Of a stretch of 64,000 nt of DNA, positions 1 through 11,883 are shown piece by piece. This DNA comes from Acanthaster planci (taxonomy: Eukaryota > Echinodermata > Asteroidea > Valvatida > Acanthasteridae). The translations under genes and the position numbers were made by a program. The stretch is taken from assembly GCF_001949145.1 (NCBI RefSeq), contig NW_019091386.1:1242915-1306914 (forward strand). The letters run 5' to 3'. The notes under the pieces were generated by a model. The model made no database searches. It was not told the origin of the DNA and was given only the letters and a program-made list of their open reading frames with translations. Positions within the stretch are counted from its first letter, which is position 1; the number at the start of each line of letters is the position of its first letter.

Positions 1-356
1 TGTTTAATTTTGAGTATGAGTTTTAGACTGCGTAAGGTTTTCCATAGCCGGAGCATGAAAAGAATTTTTATCTTTGTAGAATTCAAAATTATTGCTTAAT
101 TTTAAACCTTTGAGCAGATAAGGGCCTTTGGCCACGTTCTGTCTCATAAAATACCGTAACCACTGTAACAAGAACATGACAAACTTGGGGCAAATTTTAC
201 TTTTTGTCCTTGAGTGCGCTTTTCAGTTTCTTGTGACTTCTTTTATGTAAATTCGTCAAATCTTTCTGTAAAAACTGCTTAGCAGAGTTGGCTTCTGTGA
301 CCAAAAGTGGATTTTGACCTACATTTTCTTTTTTCATCTTTGGTTACAACACCTAC

Positions 357-514
357 CTCAAGCGCTAGCTGGACCTCCGACCGGTCGCAGAAGTCCTTGC
401 ACACGGCTTCCGTCAGGGTCTCCCGTTTAGCCGGGATGGGCTTGAGGGGGTCCCGGCCGGCCGGCGTCTGAGACCCGCTCAGCTCGGCCTCGTCTTGGGT
501 AGCCGACGAAAAAC
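357..514 (-). CDS. AHR-like bHLH-PAS gene, exon 3 (linker between bHLH and PAS-A), partial gene
   Basis: This is an internal exon on the minus strand, running from 514 down to 357. It follows an acceptor ending TTGCAG and is closed by a CTTGAG/gtaggt donor. It encodes 52 full residues plus the end of a split glycine. The incoming phase (1) matches the phase-1 donor of the bHLH exon at 31197 and the outgoing phase is 0. The sequence is acidic and Ser/Pro-rich (SSATQDEAELSG, DPLKPIPAKRE) and ends in a helical stretch, DFCDRSEVQLALE. In AHR proteins an exon with this position ends just before the ALNGF-type start of the PAS-A core, and this one stops at the equivalent place. That correspondence is from knowledge of the family. 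The exon has no diagnostic motif of its own, so the assignment depends on phase, strand and position. The next exons, with PAS-A and PAS-B, would lie beyond the left edge. Confidence 0.68.
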
Positions 515-3500
515 CTGCAACTAGGGGAAAATAAACTTTCATTTAAAAGTATAGGCCGTATCACTTGATGCCCTCCTTTGATATCGAGAAAACTGCCAAA
601 AGGGGGGTCTGGAAATGAATAGGTAAGAATCTCAAATTCCCATGGGGGGCTAACTCCCATCGAGCATCATCCAACTGACTAAATTAGTTCAAACCTTTTG
701 ATGTAATGGATTTTATGAGTCGCTTTACCAAAGAATGGGATTTCTATCTAAAAGAAAAGGTTCATCGAGTAACAGAAGAAAAATGAGAATTTAATACATA
801 TAAGTGAAATCTTATTCTCTATTTTTAACGACATATCCCTCCTCCACCGCACGACAGAATTTAATTAACTCTAAGGGCAATTAAAATGACGATTGTTAGC
901 CATTTTCATCACGCAGAACCATTCCGTCCCTCCTTTTTTACACTTTTATTGACCTATCAGGCATAGTGCATGTTCTTCCCGCTTTTTTTTTTTTCATATT
1001 TGCCTCGGTCCCCGCTGCACTTGCCGAAAGGCTTGTATTTGCCAAGATCGGGCATTGGGTTCTGTACTCAGCGTGTTTGCCGTAGAGCCTGGTGCGGCTA
1101 TTTGCATAACATGGCGTCGCCAGTTAGTCTAGCTTTGCACAGCTAAATTACCAAGTTACATCAGCGTTAATTAATCGTACCGGGGATAGGCCTACTTGTA
1201 TATATACGCTATTTCCTTAAGAAACGTAAGTGATATTTTATCAAGTAACGGATACAAAGGTTCTCTTTGGTATAGGACTACAAATATACATATTTCTTTC
1301 AGTTTGCAATAAGGAACCACTTTAAGGAGAGCCGGACATCGTCTGAATTTGCTGTCGATGTTATTTCATCTGTGAGACAAAACAAATTCTGCGCCCGTCT
1401 CCGCCGTGTGCACTTTGAAACATATAATGTTACTCATGAAAGCAAATCCCTCGAGGTTTTGTAAAGAGTGGGTGTAAGAAAGATGTGTATCCGTTTAAAT
1501 GGTTCCCAGCAGGTAAATGCAAACAAAATGCTCTGTCTTGGTTACTTTTGGCGACCGAGATGCACCTTAGCTTAAAGAAAGCTGGAGTTTATAATAGGCC
1601 TATACAGGGAAATAAGTTATGTTTGATAATAGCATTCAGGTACGTTTTCTTGCGAGAAAAGGCCATATTTTCTCAATGGAGTATCTTCAAAAGTGACAAA
1701 TCATCTGCAATGTTTATAGAGGCATCAGCATTTCACAATATCCTAGCCTTTTGCATGCGACGAGGGTGTGACCAGACTGAACACTCAGAGTATCGTTATA
1801 CGCTTGCATATTGGATGTGCCTCCTTGTAAAGCGGTGTCCAGATTTACTAGGATACCGCTCACGGGAACACACAAGTCTATGAGAAATCGCTTTAGCCGC
1901 TCGTTAACGGCTCTCGTTGGCGTTTCTGTTTCCTCTGGCCATATCCAGAGCACACCCGTACACCTTTGCTTCACGACCGTAATTGTTTCAGGAAGCTATG
2001 TTTGTAACCGACAAGCACAAAGCTTATTGTCACTGTATTCACGCTTCACAAACAAAACACCCAGCTTGCTTCGAACTGTGACGTCAGAGATCGGGTAACT
2101 TTTTTGATGATATACGCCCCCGTGCGTCCAAAGAAAAGAATCCCGCATTAACCCACTATTTGACGAAACTTACATCACGGAGAGTTCTGCCACCTCCATA
2201 ATAAAGGCAGTCAAGAATTGTGAACAAAGTGATGATTCTACAGGGCAGAAAAACCGCCAGAAAGCTGTCGTTTCTTGCAACAGATAACGGACAGAAACGA
2301 TGTCAAGACCCCCAGCTGTATAAGACTTTTCGCAATAAAACTGTCAAGCAAATTAAGGGGGCAAACCGATGGAAATAATACCGCCCTCCTCCCTCATATC
2401 ACAGTACAACCCCAGAGGGACCATCGTTCACCAACACACCAACGAGTTTACACTGGCCGGCAAAAAAAAGTCCGCCAAAGAAAACACGCCGGTGGAGCAT
2501 TCCAACGCTGACGCGGAAACCCGGGCCCTTCCGACAATCAAGACGTCGGGCCTCGGTATCAAAATTAATATCAACGGGGAAGGACGCTCCGGGCAACCCG
2601 TTAGAATCCCGTATAGCGCGGCGGCTCCCCGCCCGATACCATCTATGAGTTTAATAACACCAGATTAAGAACCAATTGTAATTGAAAAAAAAAGGTGACC
2701 TATTTTCACACCTTTGTGTTCACGGAGGGGAAGAGCTTTTCACTTCTCGGAGTGGGGGGTTCTTTCTTCTTCTTTTGGATTTTATTTTTACAGCCGAGAC
2801 ACGTCCAGACGAGAATGTGACGATCTCGAAATGAGCTTTGAAGATTCCTTGCACTTTAGGATTATGAGATTTTGTTTGTCAATCAAAATTGCATTCTATT
2901 TTGTTTCCAATTAGGACTATTATTACTTTCGAGTTGGAGAAAACTCCGTTTCCACACCACTTCAGAAGGGAGCTGTCGGTAGTCTATGGAGGGTCGGTGG
3001 GTCGGGATGAGTAGCCATAATACGCCATCATACTAAGCAGAGAGCACAAACTGTCAAGTCACTTTGTTGGCGGCTATCATACGCGCGAATTGAAATGCAC
3101 ACGGCAGGCAAGTGGACAACTGACGTGCATTGAGCAAATTATACGTTTTTGCTAAGGTGTTTCCAAAGATGGGATTTTGCGTCATGGTATGGTTTTCCAA
3201 TGATACCGAACTGCCCATCTGCAATTTACCTGATGCGATTTCGAATCACGAAAAGATATATGTAGCTGTACCGATAAATATTATCACATTGAACATGCCT
3301 AATCTTTATCTTTGTATACAAGTCGATTTTTTTCTCTAGAAGTCCCAAACACTGACCGAAATGGTGACCACAATGGTGTGTACCGAAAATGCATACTTGT
3401 AACTTTGTATAAGTGAGAATCATTTCTGGCCCCAGATTAGAGTCGTATTTCAAACTGTATTTCTCTAATTAAAATTCCAAGTGACATGAATGTCTTCTGA

Positions 3501-3942
3501 CACGTTTTTATTATAAAAACAAGGTGCTACAAGGTCTTTTCGAGATGTTTTCTTATCCCAATCCTTCTTAATGCCTTGCCCCAGGACCAGCTTACGGACG
3601 GTGCGGTTTCAATCTCATATGAAGTCACACCACCAAACAATGATGGCTTTTTTCAAATGTCAATACAAATTAGTCAAGAAATGGAGTTGCCCGGGGCTAA
3701 CATTTAAGGGGGGCGGGTGAAGGGATTTGTTGGGGGACGATGAGTAAGAAGGATGGTAATGATGCTTTTGTGGGCCCTGAGTTAGCCAAAATAATTTTGT
3801 ATAAGAGGAGCATGAGGTAACTTATTCATGACGGAGCTGTGTAAGATACGCACTGTGAGCACCAGGCCTACACCAATAACGTCTCGTGATAGACACTAGA
3901 AAGCACAATGTTTGCAGTAAATTTGCAATTTCCAGGGCTCCG

Positions 3943-3955
3943 GTTGCTAGGCAAC
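3943..3955 (+). promoter_or_regulatory. RFX X-box (site 1)
   Basis: GTTGCTAGGCAAC has perfect 5-bp inverted arms GTTGC/GCAAC. It matches the RFX consensus (GTYRCC, 0-3 bases, RGYAAC) with one mismatch. A second X-box lies 76 bp further on. Confidence 0.5.
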
Positions 3956-4030
3956 AGAACTATCAACTATCCTGGTGAATTCAGATGAGGCATTCTCGAT
4001 AACATAAACAAGGCCAAGAAAGAGTTGCTC

Positions 4031-4044
4031 ATTACCATAGCAAC
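4031..4044 (+). promoter_or_regulatory. RFX X-box (site 2)
   Basis: ATTACCATAGCAAC differs from the ideal GTTACC-AT-AGCAAC only at the first base. Together with the site at 3943 it forms a pair within about 100 bp, as seen in RFX-driven promoters and enhancers. Confidence 0.5.
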
Positions 4045-4861
4045 CTCGCGTCCCCCAGTTGTTTCCCACCCTAACTTCGTCAGCCGCGGGTTCTAGCACG
4101 AACGGACCGGGCTGCTGTGAAGGGCAGGAGCGAAGCGGATACAGCAAAAGGCCCATCAGGTCACCCACCGCTGTGTCACCCGGCGATGAAAGGCTCCTTG
4201 CCAACCAAGTCAGCGAGGGGGGTAACCCGTCGCGGTCCCGCCGGGTTGCCCTCCGGGGGGCCCCGCATTGTTTCCCCCTGTTGATCTACTACTCGAGGTG
4301 TCGCCACCGAGTCCCGTACAACCTCGTTGACACCTGGCCGGCGGGCGTTCTCCCAATACGCCAACGGCTTCAACCCTCGTTGTCAACTCTTGCAACTCTG
4401 AATGAGGTCCCGCATAATTTTTTTTGAAGGAGTTGTCTCCACATTATTGAAATGCATCGCGCGAAAGAAATAAAATGGTAGCTGCCAGTCAAATGACTCT
4501 TCTGCAGTGTAGAAATGATCATTAAAAAAATAGAAGACTAAAAATTCCAAGCGCCCGTATCAGTTCTCAATCTGACATTTGAAAAGAAGCGATCATGTGA
4601 AGCATGTGTCATGCGCAGTCAGTGACTATTTACAGTGTGAAACGAGAATTTAACCCCAACATCAACAAACGAATTAACGTCTATTAGCTGACTTATTTGC
4701 TCGCCGCTAATTTGTTGAAGGTGCCAGGCTTCGAAATGTGTTTATGTCTACATGACTTGTATCTATACGCGCAAGATGTCTGTTTGTATACACACCTCCT
4801 CGACGCTGTTTAAATGTGGTCATGCGTTCGATCGGCCGGCCGCTCATTTATTGCCCGTGAT

Positions 4862-4875
4862 ATTACCATGGCAAC
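4862..4875 (+). promoter_or_regulatory. RFX X-box (site 3)
   Basis: ATTACCATGGCAAC has a perfect right half-site (GGCAAC) and one mismatch in the left half-site. It is the third X-box within 1 kb. Confidence 0.5.
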
Positions 4876-5076
4876 GGGTTGACATGAATGCTTCAGTCAG
4901 GAATGGAGTCTGTTGATAGAGAGGCGTCTGGATTTCGCGCTCAAATTGAGACGTTTAAAAGCCTCCCAACACCCTGAAGTGCACGCCTAATTGTAAGACA
5001 AAGCGACACGTCAAATTGGCACATTTTTCCTTCCAATATGTCGTATTATAAAACCTCAACCGTCTTCTGGTGTTGT

Positions 5077-5110
5077 CTTCTTCTTCGTCGTCGTCGTCGT
5101 TTTCTTCTTC
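5077..5110. repeat. (TTC/GTC)n trinucleotide microsatellite
   Basis: A short run of TTC repeats passes into about five GTC units and back into TTC. It is simple-sequence DNA with no coding frame around it. Confidence 0.85.
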
Positions 5111-8100
5111 CGAGGGAGCACAGCACCAGTAAATTGAACTTAAGTGCCGTTCATTAACGGTCTGCTGGCACCCGCCTCAGCGTCCAGCAAGTGCCCAATT
5201 CTGGATCAAATGGCGCATGCCCAATTAAAGTTCTCCACTTGAAGTTTGGCGCGAGTCGTGCCAGCACTGAATAAGATTTGGTTTCTGGGAATCTTTTGTC
5301 CTGGGTTTCTCATAGCAAAACCAGATGACGATCACCAAGTGGATGTCTTTATTGTTGGTCACTGGGCAAACTGAAACATTACTCCAGATAAAGCATGCAA
5401 GTCACGCTATACGAGCAAAACCGCTGTACTACCAGGTTTTTCATGCAGTGCGTGCATTTTGGAATCTGGTAAAATAAAACATGCACGAATAACTAAATCC
5501 TTTATAATTCTTAGCCGAAAAAAAGCCTTTGCAGCCCAGAATTGATAGTGAAATTGCAAGGATAATGCGATTTGGGATATAGAAAATATAGAAGCACATT
5601 ATGAACAAATGAACTATATAGAGCAACGGAGTCACTTACACGTATATCCATAAATATCGCATATCTCGGGTTAGCTCTAAACTATGAAAATGTCAGTATT
5701 AGACCATTTACTGCATACACGAGTCACCCCGAATGAAACTGTGGTTACCCACAGCGTCTACTATATGTTGGTCAAGGTATTTTAACTGGTTCTCGCTCGA
5801 TACAATAAACTTGAGGTTGGGGCGCAATTTAATGAAAAAAGGGTAGAACGCATAAAGAAGTTGCGTAAAATGTTTGCGAAGTTATTTAGCAGACAGGCTT
5901 GGGTATGAAACTGTACACGTTTGATCGACTTGGGAGAATCGTTCTAACCAGGGATGTACGCAGATGATATGTTGATAGTTTTTACAAACGCTGAAAAAAA
6001 ATATCCTAATGGGTGGTAATACTACCCTTTCAAGTTCAAAGCGGAATGAGGCTCATCTTAATGAAGTCATCTTATGCTTTGGAAATAAAAACAGATTGCG
6101 AGGGGTATATGAAAGACCCATCAGTGACGCTATTCATATCGATGTTATCCCGTTGTGATAATCTGTTTAGAATTGTTTCCTTCTTAGAAACACCAGAGCT
6201 GGAGCAGCAACACCAACCATGTTGGGGGTGTTGCCCTCAGCCCACAACGGGAGTATACTATCAGGCCAACACCGGGGTTGCCGAGGGTAACGGACGAAAT
6301 CCCGGGTACCTCTTATCAAGGGTGTTATCTCCTGCCCGAAAAAAACCGTCGATGTTTTTGGGGGACTGATCGAGTGGAGGTCAGGAAGGGCCTCACCTAC
6401 ACCCATTGTGGCCCGTGTCAGGACAAAAGAGCGGGCATCGCCGCCGAACTATCTTATCGGTCAGGATTAGGTTTTAAACGTCGCTACGACAGGACCGGGT
6501 ACTTGGCCCGGCTAATGATTGGCAGGTGTGATGGACAAACCGAGACGGAAGGGGGGTCTTGATGAGACAAGAAAAAACGGGAAGCACCGGCGCCAATTCT
6601 CTCCCTAAACTTCCTGTACAAAAATTCCGGCTCTCATGTGCTTGCTGGCTTTCATTCTTAAAAGAAGAATAATAGATTACCACTGTTCGTTAATCAAACA
6701 CTTTAAAACGCATGTATCGAGAGGAATGCTTGATAAAATCCCCCCAAATCAATCAGAGATCCATCCTTAAAATCGTCACTAGCTGAAACAGATCTCGAAA
6801 AAAGCCATTCTGAAAATGCATCTTTCTTTAGTAAAAGTTCAGAAACATGCGGATTGCTTCGACAGGAAAATTAAGTACCCCCTCCGAGTTGCAAATCAAA
6901 GTTGCAAAGAAAAACCCATAATGCGCGGAAGATGTGCTGCCATGTACCGGTATTCGAACTGAAAATCCCCGTCAGTGACGTTTGTCGTAACTTGATTTTA
7001 TTTACCCATATCTTCATGCAGCCGCAAATTGCCACATGTCAATGGGTTATATTCTTGTTTGGAACAGTCATCTAAGAGAAGGACTGGTTATGATACAAAG
7101 GGAATCGTCTTTCGAGTACAAAGCACATGCAGACGACCCTGCCGATCAGGCAAATAGCCGTTTGGAGAGATGGCAATGACAGACGGGCGAAATTAAGTTG
7201 TACTGAATAAATCAGCTCTGTTGGGGTCTTTAATGCGATCAATATTTATTTCCATTTTTGTTTCTTCTCGCGAGAAGGGGGAAGACCACCTGTGCAAGCA
7301 GAACAGTACAACGACCAGGTCTGCAAACACAGCGGTGCCGTGGGTAATCACACACGGGACGGACGGAGCGCTGGCGACCCGACTGACTTCTCCTGCAATC
7401 GCGCGGTAATTTCTCCTCGGCGGAATGGGAAAAAAAAATTGCCATACTCGCTGTGTGCAGTTTGTTACGCGCTGTATACGGGCATGGTTGTCGTTACATC
7501 AGTAATAATATCCAAAGTGCCATTGTTGTTTCTATTAATATGGGCATGTTTGTGTTGGCCGGACGGTATGTCCACAACCAGTCTATACGGGGGCTGTCAG
7601 TTTGCACGAGTGGAGACAGTGACAGGCAATTGGACACGGGGTGGCCTACGATTCTCTGGGGGGCCGCGCCGCATTGTATAACTCCGCGCCACCTCGGCTT
7701 GGATGTGGTCTGTATACTCCGCAGTCAACCCCGTCCGGGCTCGCTGGTTGAGAGAGGCCTACGGTGACTCTGGCGATTTTTTTTTTCGCCTGCGTTTATT
7801 TGGAGAAGGTTTCGGCCTGAACGGGGCGACGAGGGAAGAGCTGTTCAAACGATCGATGTCGGCGACGGTGTTGCCGCAGTTGGGCAGAATCCATACAGCA
7901 CGCCTGCTGACAACGCGCTATGCACTCCGATACAACGCGCCTGCCGTGATTAAACCAAATAAAACATCCGCCGGTGACCTCAGAGCGGGTCACGAGTTGA
8001 TTGATCGCTCAAAGTGAGGCAATCTCAGATTTTACCTGCGACTGGAGTAACCCCCAAACATGCATGATGCATGCCATTGATAGCCCAACAGAACTCTCCA

Positions 8101-8471
8101 ACCATTGAAAAGCTTTTATACGGTAAAAAGCTACATATTATGCTCTGTTCTACTTTCTTGAGGAAGGGAAAATTCCACAAAATCGGGAAATCGCCACGAC
8201 ATTACCATAAATCAAGCTCGAGCAGGCATTGCAGGTAGCATCGTCATTAAAATAACTAGCATCTGTACACTCACTATTTAAGCCTATGGTGTACGACTGC
8301 TCCTAATTAACCTTCTAAAAATATAACATAATATACACCCTTGGTGTTACCGTTTATTTTAGCCGCAATTCCATTTTCTTAACTTGTGGCAATCACTAAG
8401 TCATAAAATATCATCAAAAATCTATATAAGGAAACTGACTAAGTGTTTACATCATGAGTTATAAAGAAATT

Positions 8472-8541
8472 GACTTGGAGTGGGATTTGAACCTGCGACC
8501 TCCGGAATACCGTACCGGTATACCAACTGAGCTGACCAGCC
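8472..8541 (-). repeat. tRNA-derived SINE or tRNA pseudogene, left arm of an inverted pair
   Basis: Read on the minus strand this is a tRNA-like sequence with a D-arm (GCTCAGTTGGTA), an anticodon-arm region GGTATTCCGG, and a B box GGTTCAAATCC. The acceptor arms (GGCTGGT and CCAAGTC) pair poorly, so it is not a working tRNA gene. It lies head to head with a closely similar sequence at 8584-8656. Similarity continues past the tRNA part (TCAATTT then TTTATA), so the repeat is larger than a tRNA. Confidence 0.7.
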
Positions 8542-8583
8542 CTATGTTGGGGCCCTGCCCATTTGTCAATATCTTTGTTCAGG

Positions 8584-8656
8584 GGCTGGATAGCTCAGTT
8601 GGTAGAGCACTGGTGCGGTATTCCGGAGATCGCAGGTTCGAATCCCGCTCCGGTCA
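8584..8656 (+). repeat. tRNA-like sequence (tRNA-derived SINE head), right arm of an inverted pair
   Basis: This can be folded almost completely as a tRNA. The 7-bp acceptor GGCTGGA/TCCGGTC pairs with two G-U wobbles. The D-arm is GCTC-AGTTGGTA-GAGC, and the T-arm around TTCGAAT has one A-C mismatch. It has a consensus A box (TAGCTCAGTTGG) and B box (GGTTCGAATCC). The anticodon would be GGT (Thr), but base 33 is C instead of the near-universal U, and the anticodon stem has a T-T mismatch. I therefore call it a SINE head or pseudogene, not a functional tRNA-Thr. A real but unusual tRNA is the less likely alternative. Confidence 0.7.
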
Positions 8657-8820
8657 ATTTATTTATATATAAGTCATAAATACATAGAATTTCACTCATG
8701 GTATTCACAGACATCAAAATTCGTCTGCTAACAAAGGAAGTATGCGATAGGTCTCTAACCCATATACACGCATTAGTCTGCGCAAACCCCTTTCACAGTT
8801 GTAATGTGTCGCTACAGTCG

Positions 8821-8962
8821 AATACGGGCGATTCACAATAGTGCGCCTCAAACATCTGTCGATCCTTTCCAAAAGTGCATTTCGGTCGACAGATTTCGCG
8901 CATCGCGATTGGCCAGCGCTTTGAAAACTCTTGGAGGCGCACCACTGTGAATCGCCCGTATT
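8821..8962. mobile_element. Palindromic MITE, copy 1 (CGGGCGATTCACA termini, TA flanks)
   Basis: This is a 142-bp element with terminal inverted repeats of about 29 bp matching at 27 positions (8821-8849 and 8934-8962). The termini read TA-CGGGCGATTCACA and the inverse. Inside is a second inverted repeat, ATCTGTCGA and GGTCGACAGAT. The TA at both outer ends suggests TA target duplication, as in Tc1/mariner-type or similar DNA transposons. No transposase is present, so it is non-autonomous. A second copy lies at 22741-22914. Confidence 0.85.
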
Positions 8963-10011
8963 TGTCACAAACTGCTCTTTGGAATTATACCCTTTGTCAT
9001 CAAAATAACCTCAACTGCACATCAGACTTCAAAACAGTTTAAGGTGATTAGTTATACTTGAGGTGCATATTAGTGCAGGTCTGTTTTGCGTAGAAGGCTG
9101 TAGATGTTGCCTCTTGTATCAAGCCCATTAGCAGAAAGAGTGTCTCTGAAATCGTTGTGGTCGCCATCGAACTGTGAATTTTGCCATTCACGAAAACCCC
9201 TCTTTGCGTTAGTGGTTCCAAAAACTTGCCAAACGGAAGCAGGGGAAAGACATACGGACCTCCCTCCGGAATACCAGCGTAACCGCTCAGCGGCTCCGGT
9301 GCTTGAGCGAGTCGGAGGGAGGCGACGAGGGGCGACCGGCTGCCTCTCTTCCCACAGCCAAGCCCCTACTCCACGCCGGTCCGCGGTCCGTAGATACCCC
9401 CTGCACGTGCTTGTTCCCATAACTCGACCCTCTTTAACGACTGGGATGATATCGGGATAGTACTTTGTCCTTTAGCTAAATGGAACTCGAATGGTTGCGC
9501 CACGCGGGCTAAAACTACATGTATTTAAAAGCGCTTGTGCTCAAGCCTCTAGTAACTCCAGACACGAAGTAGTCCCGTCTGTAAACGATGTTTAGATGCA
9601 CAGTCAATTAAATTGAAATGTATCTTTGATAAGCCAGGCGATACGCACATTTCTAAAACCCGTTTGCTTCGAACCAGTGAAAGCCTTCTAAAATAATCAA
9701 AGTTCGAGCAAAAGCAGTTTCCACTCCTGCATATCTAACTCATTAAAATAATACTCCTAAAGGAGGTTGAGATTACTCACAAACTATTCGGCATGGTTGT
9801 CAATCAATGTCAAACTATTATCGTCCAAAAATTCATCTCGACACAAGAAAGGTAAACTGCACAACCTCATACTGGGGAGTTACTTTTCCTATGCCGAGAA
9901 AATTTACAGTAATAACACATCTTCACCAGGTTGGAAATGTTTTGCCTTTTTGAAGCTTTCATAATACTATCTGATTCGATCTTATATCAGCCTTATTTTT
10001 TTTGCTAGGGA

Positions 10012-10071
10012 GTTTTTTCTTTCTTTCTTTCTTTTTCTTGTTTGTTTGTTTGTTGGTTTGTTTGTTGTTTT
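10012..10071. repeat. (TTTC)n / (TTTG)n low-complexity tract
   Basis: TTTC repeats run directly into GTTT repeats, giving a T-rich strand with no coding value. Confidence 0.85.
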
Positions 10072-11868
10072 TTCATATTCACCTCAAACTCAAATTGACA
10101 TTCTTACAAAAACAAGGTATGACGAAACGACAGAACCACACAGTTTCAAATTTCATTGAATCACACGCCTGGGAGACATTCATGACGCCAAAACACTGTT
10201 TGGCGCTCTGCACAATTCAGCTGTTTTCACTTTCAAAGATGCACCCTTCTCGACCACAGAAGCGGCGGTACAACGACCGACCAAGACCGCCTGCTGTCGC
10301 CAGTCACAACCGGCCCGTTGGCGCACGGAGGCAATCGATACCCTGTGCATATACATGTATGGGAGAAGTACGTTGGACCGCGGGAGTTGCCCCAGCGCAC
10401 CAGTAGGGCGAGCATTCGAGCCGGCCGACATCTGGACACTACCGACCGGGGGCCAACTTCTGTTCTCAAGTGCCGTCGTTCGCACGCTCCTTGTTGATCG
10501 GGCGCTGGATTATTTATTTACGAAGCATTTAATGATTGCTTGTGTATCTCTTTTGCTAAATTTTGGAACCGTAACGAAGAATGGCTGTTTCCTCGAACAG
10601 TTTGTGTTTGAAACAACGTAATACGTCTCCCTGTAACAATCTCCTAATGCTCTCGTCCTCCTCCTGAAGATGCATTTACTCTTTTATTTTAAAAAATTCA
10701 TCAGATACAGGTGATTTGAAATGCCCCCAAATCCAGTAGGCTCCAGCGGGGAGCCAGACCTCACTCTACCCATGCACAGTTGCTCCGATCATCCTTTTGG
10801 CATTTTGGTAACGATCAATGGCAATGCACTAGTCTGAATTGCACCGCGTGTCCGTCTTGTGTTTTGATGGCGAGGTTCTGGTACGTGGCCAGACTGCCTG
10901 CTCCTTTTTTCTTTTTGTCGTGTCCTAAACGGGTTTCCAGAGCTACGGCTTCGTCTTTTGTCAGCGGGTCCCCGCGTTTTTCCAATGGGGCAGGGACCTA
11001 GGCCTAGCTCTAGACAATGGACTCCGATGCAGCCTTTTTGCTTCACCCTCGTTGTCGATTTCACCCGAATGCAGGTCACTGACTATGGGATAGCATCCAA
11101 GGGTTCGCTACCGGGAACATTCAACTGTACGGGAAGAAGCCAAGGTGGCAGACTTCAGTAGAAAAGGTCTATGCGTTTACAGCTCCGGGATTAGAGATAA
11201 AGCGAACTTGCAAACGGATTCAACCTGAACTTTACAAAAAGGCATATTTTTTATTTTAAAAAGGCACACGAAGTCTACATGTTCTAAAAGCATGACGCAT
11301 AAAGAAAGTTTTTGAACCATGCTAGTAGAATGGTTCTTCATCATGATAATTAAAAAGAACAAACTTTCGATTGAGACCAGACAAAAATGGCTTTAGATTT
11401 GCTCTCAAACTTTACTGTTTTCTGTTATTTTGATACTTGAAGTCTAGTCGGGCGTCATGCCCCGCTCTCTTTGGTAAAACAAACTTTCAGTATCCTAATT
11501 ATTGAAAGGGTTTAGTGTCGAACACGTGGCCGAGGGAAAAAAATGTTAGAACTTGCGACTTTGGGGAGCGCAGCGCCATCCATCACGTGAAGGGGTCTGT
11601 CTGCCGAACCCGACGCCTATCCATCACCGTGTGTTCCAAGGGCAGAAGCGCCCACTTCCGGATTGCCCAAATTGGCCTAATAATTCGCGCGGCTCTGGAG
11701 TGTTTCGTGTTCGGTCAGCACTTCGGGGTGCCACCTTCTTGTTGATTTCGTTTTGACCAAGGAGGCCCTCTCGAGACTAGCCGTTGAATGATAGAAAATA
11801 ACACACCCCTCTCCCTTCTCCCCCCAACGAGTCCTCGAGTTGCGCACTCGTTTGTTATTGGTGTGCGA

Positions 11869-11883
11869 GCGCGCGCGCGCGCG
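11869..11883. repeat. (GC)n run
   Basis: Fifteen bases of alternating G and C lie within a CpG-rich block. Alternating purine-pyrimidine tracts of this kind can adopt Z-DNA. Confidence 0.8.

Noticed and set aside
8584-8656. Functional tRNA-Thr gene
   Set aside because: C at position 33, mismatches in the anticodon and T stems, and an inverted partner with shared flanks point to a SINE head or pseudogene.
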